The position numbers and the translations under genes were made by a program. Shown here piece by piece: positions 63,348-64,000 of a DNA stretch of 64,000 nucleotides. Below the pieces are notes generated by a model. It worked only from the letters and a program-made list of their open reading frames with translations. It was not told the DNA's origin and searched no databases. Numbering within the stretch: position 1 is the first letter of the stretch; every line of letters begins with the position of its first letter. Source of the DNA: Tetrahymena elliotti 4EA (Eukaryota > Ciliophora > Oligohymenophorea > Hymenostomatida > Tetrahymenidae); NCBI GenBank assembly GCA_000231825.2, contig JH720385.1, positions 198,949 to 262,948 of the forward strand, given 5' to 3'.

Positions 63348-64000
63348 CTAATATTTTAATTCTATTTGAAAAATTTATGCGAAGTCCTAATATTTTAATT
63401 TATTAAAGAATAAACAAAGATACTAAAAAAAGTTTTTAATTTTATTGATGATTGATTTTGGTATTAATTTGAATATCAACTGAAAATTTCAAAAATAGTT
63501 CTTGTCAATATAATTAGCTTTTATGCTAATAAATCTTTTCTTTTTTTCGTTTTATTTATTATTTATTTATTAATTAATTTTGATGTTTTTTTAGGGTTTA
63601 TTTTATTTCAAAACAAAATTATTTTACAAATATCATTGTTTATGTTAAAATAAAGCAACAATATTTTCTATTTTTTTTGATAAATTTATTTTAATTAACC
63701 TCAAATTATATTTTCAATTTTTATTGATGTTACTTTCTATAAATTGAACTAAATTTAAAATGAATAAATCATACATATTTTTTGCTCTGAATGTTTTTCA
63801 TTTTATCATTTTTTAGGATAATTTTGATTAAAAAAATTCATATTAATAAGTCAAACATATTTTCTGGATATTTTTCATTTTATCATTTTTTAGTAAGAAT
63901 TTAAGTATAATATACATATTAGCAAGACTTTATCTAGATTCTAATAACTAATAAAAAATTTGAGAAAATGAATGCCAATTTTAAATAGAAGAAATATATT
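63348..64000. repeat. intergenic region with a short direct repeat
   Basis: No gene. A tandem duplication of about 95 bp is visible at about 63768-63892: both units carry ACATATTTT, then TTTTTCATTTTATCATTTTT followed by TAG. Confidence 0.5.

Overview
The window is nuclear DNA of a ciliate that reads TAA and TAG as glutamine and uses TGA as its only stop. All recognisable genes (COG3, IPK1, STIMATE/TMEM110, SRP14, a DnaJ-thioredoxin protein, an RBBP4-like WD40 protein, an EamA-type transporter) stay open over hundreds of codons only under that code and close at TGA. The very high A+T, short AT-rich GT-AG introns (mostly about 34-134 nt) and Q/N-rich proteins fit an oligohymenophorean, Tetrahymena-like macronuclear chromosome. 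The species cannot be named from sequence alone. Standard-code ORF calling fails here, so exon structures below were worked out by reading frames and splice sites by eye.

Layout. 0.3-5.1 kb (minus): an RBBP4/MSI1-like WD40 protein and a nine-exon J-domain/thioredoxin membrane protein. 5.8-7.7 kb (plus): a Q/N-rich protein of unknown function. 8.4-19.8 kb: two diverged copies of a long non-coding repeat, the first interrupted by an AIG1-like GTPase gene with frame breaks; between them lie a Q/N-rich tail-anchored-looking protein and the first of three VWA-domain genes. 19.9-27.0 kb: two tiny proteins and the second and third VWA genes. 27.9-42.7 kb: four members of a two-pass membrane protein family, all with a phase-1 intron at the same place, interrupted by a convergent EamA-type transporter and a GC-rich fold-back element. 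43.3-45.8 kb: a seven-exon coiled-coil-like protein. 45.9 kb: tRNA-Lys(CTT). 46.4-54.7 kb: a conserved housekeeping block of STIMATE, SRP14, inositol-pentakisphosphate 2-kinase and COG3. 55.5-63.3 kb (minus): two multi-pass membrane proteins, with a doubtful small gene between them.

Two themes stand out. The conserved single-copy genes largely serve the secretory pathway and ER (SRP14, COG3, STIMATE, J-thioredoxin). They alternate with locally amplified families (three VWA genes, four two-pass membrane genes), where copies show conversion-like identity and occasional frame breaks. The best candidate for something undescribed is the four-gene membrane family, followed by the fold-back element and the AIG1-like gene that splits a repeat which is uninterrupted elsewhere in the window.
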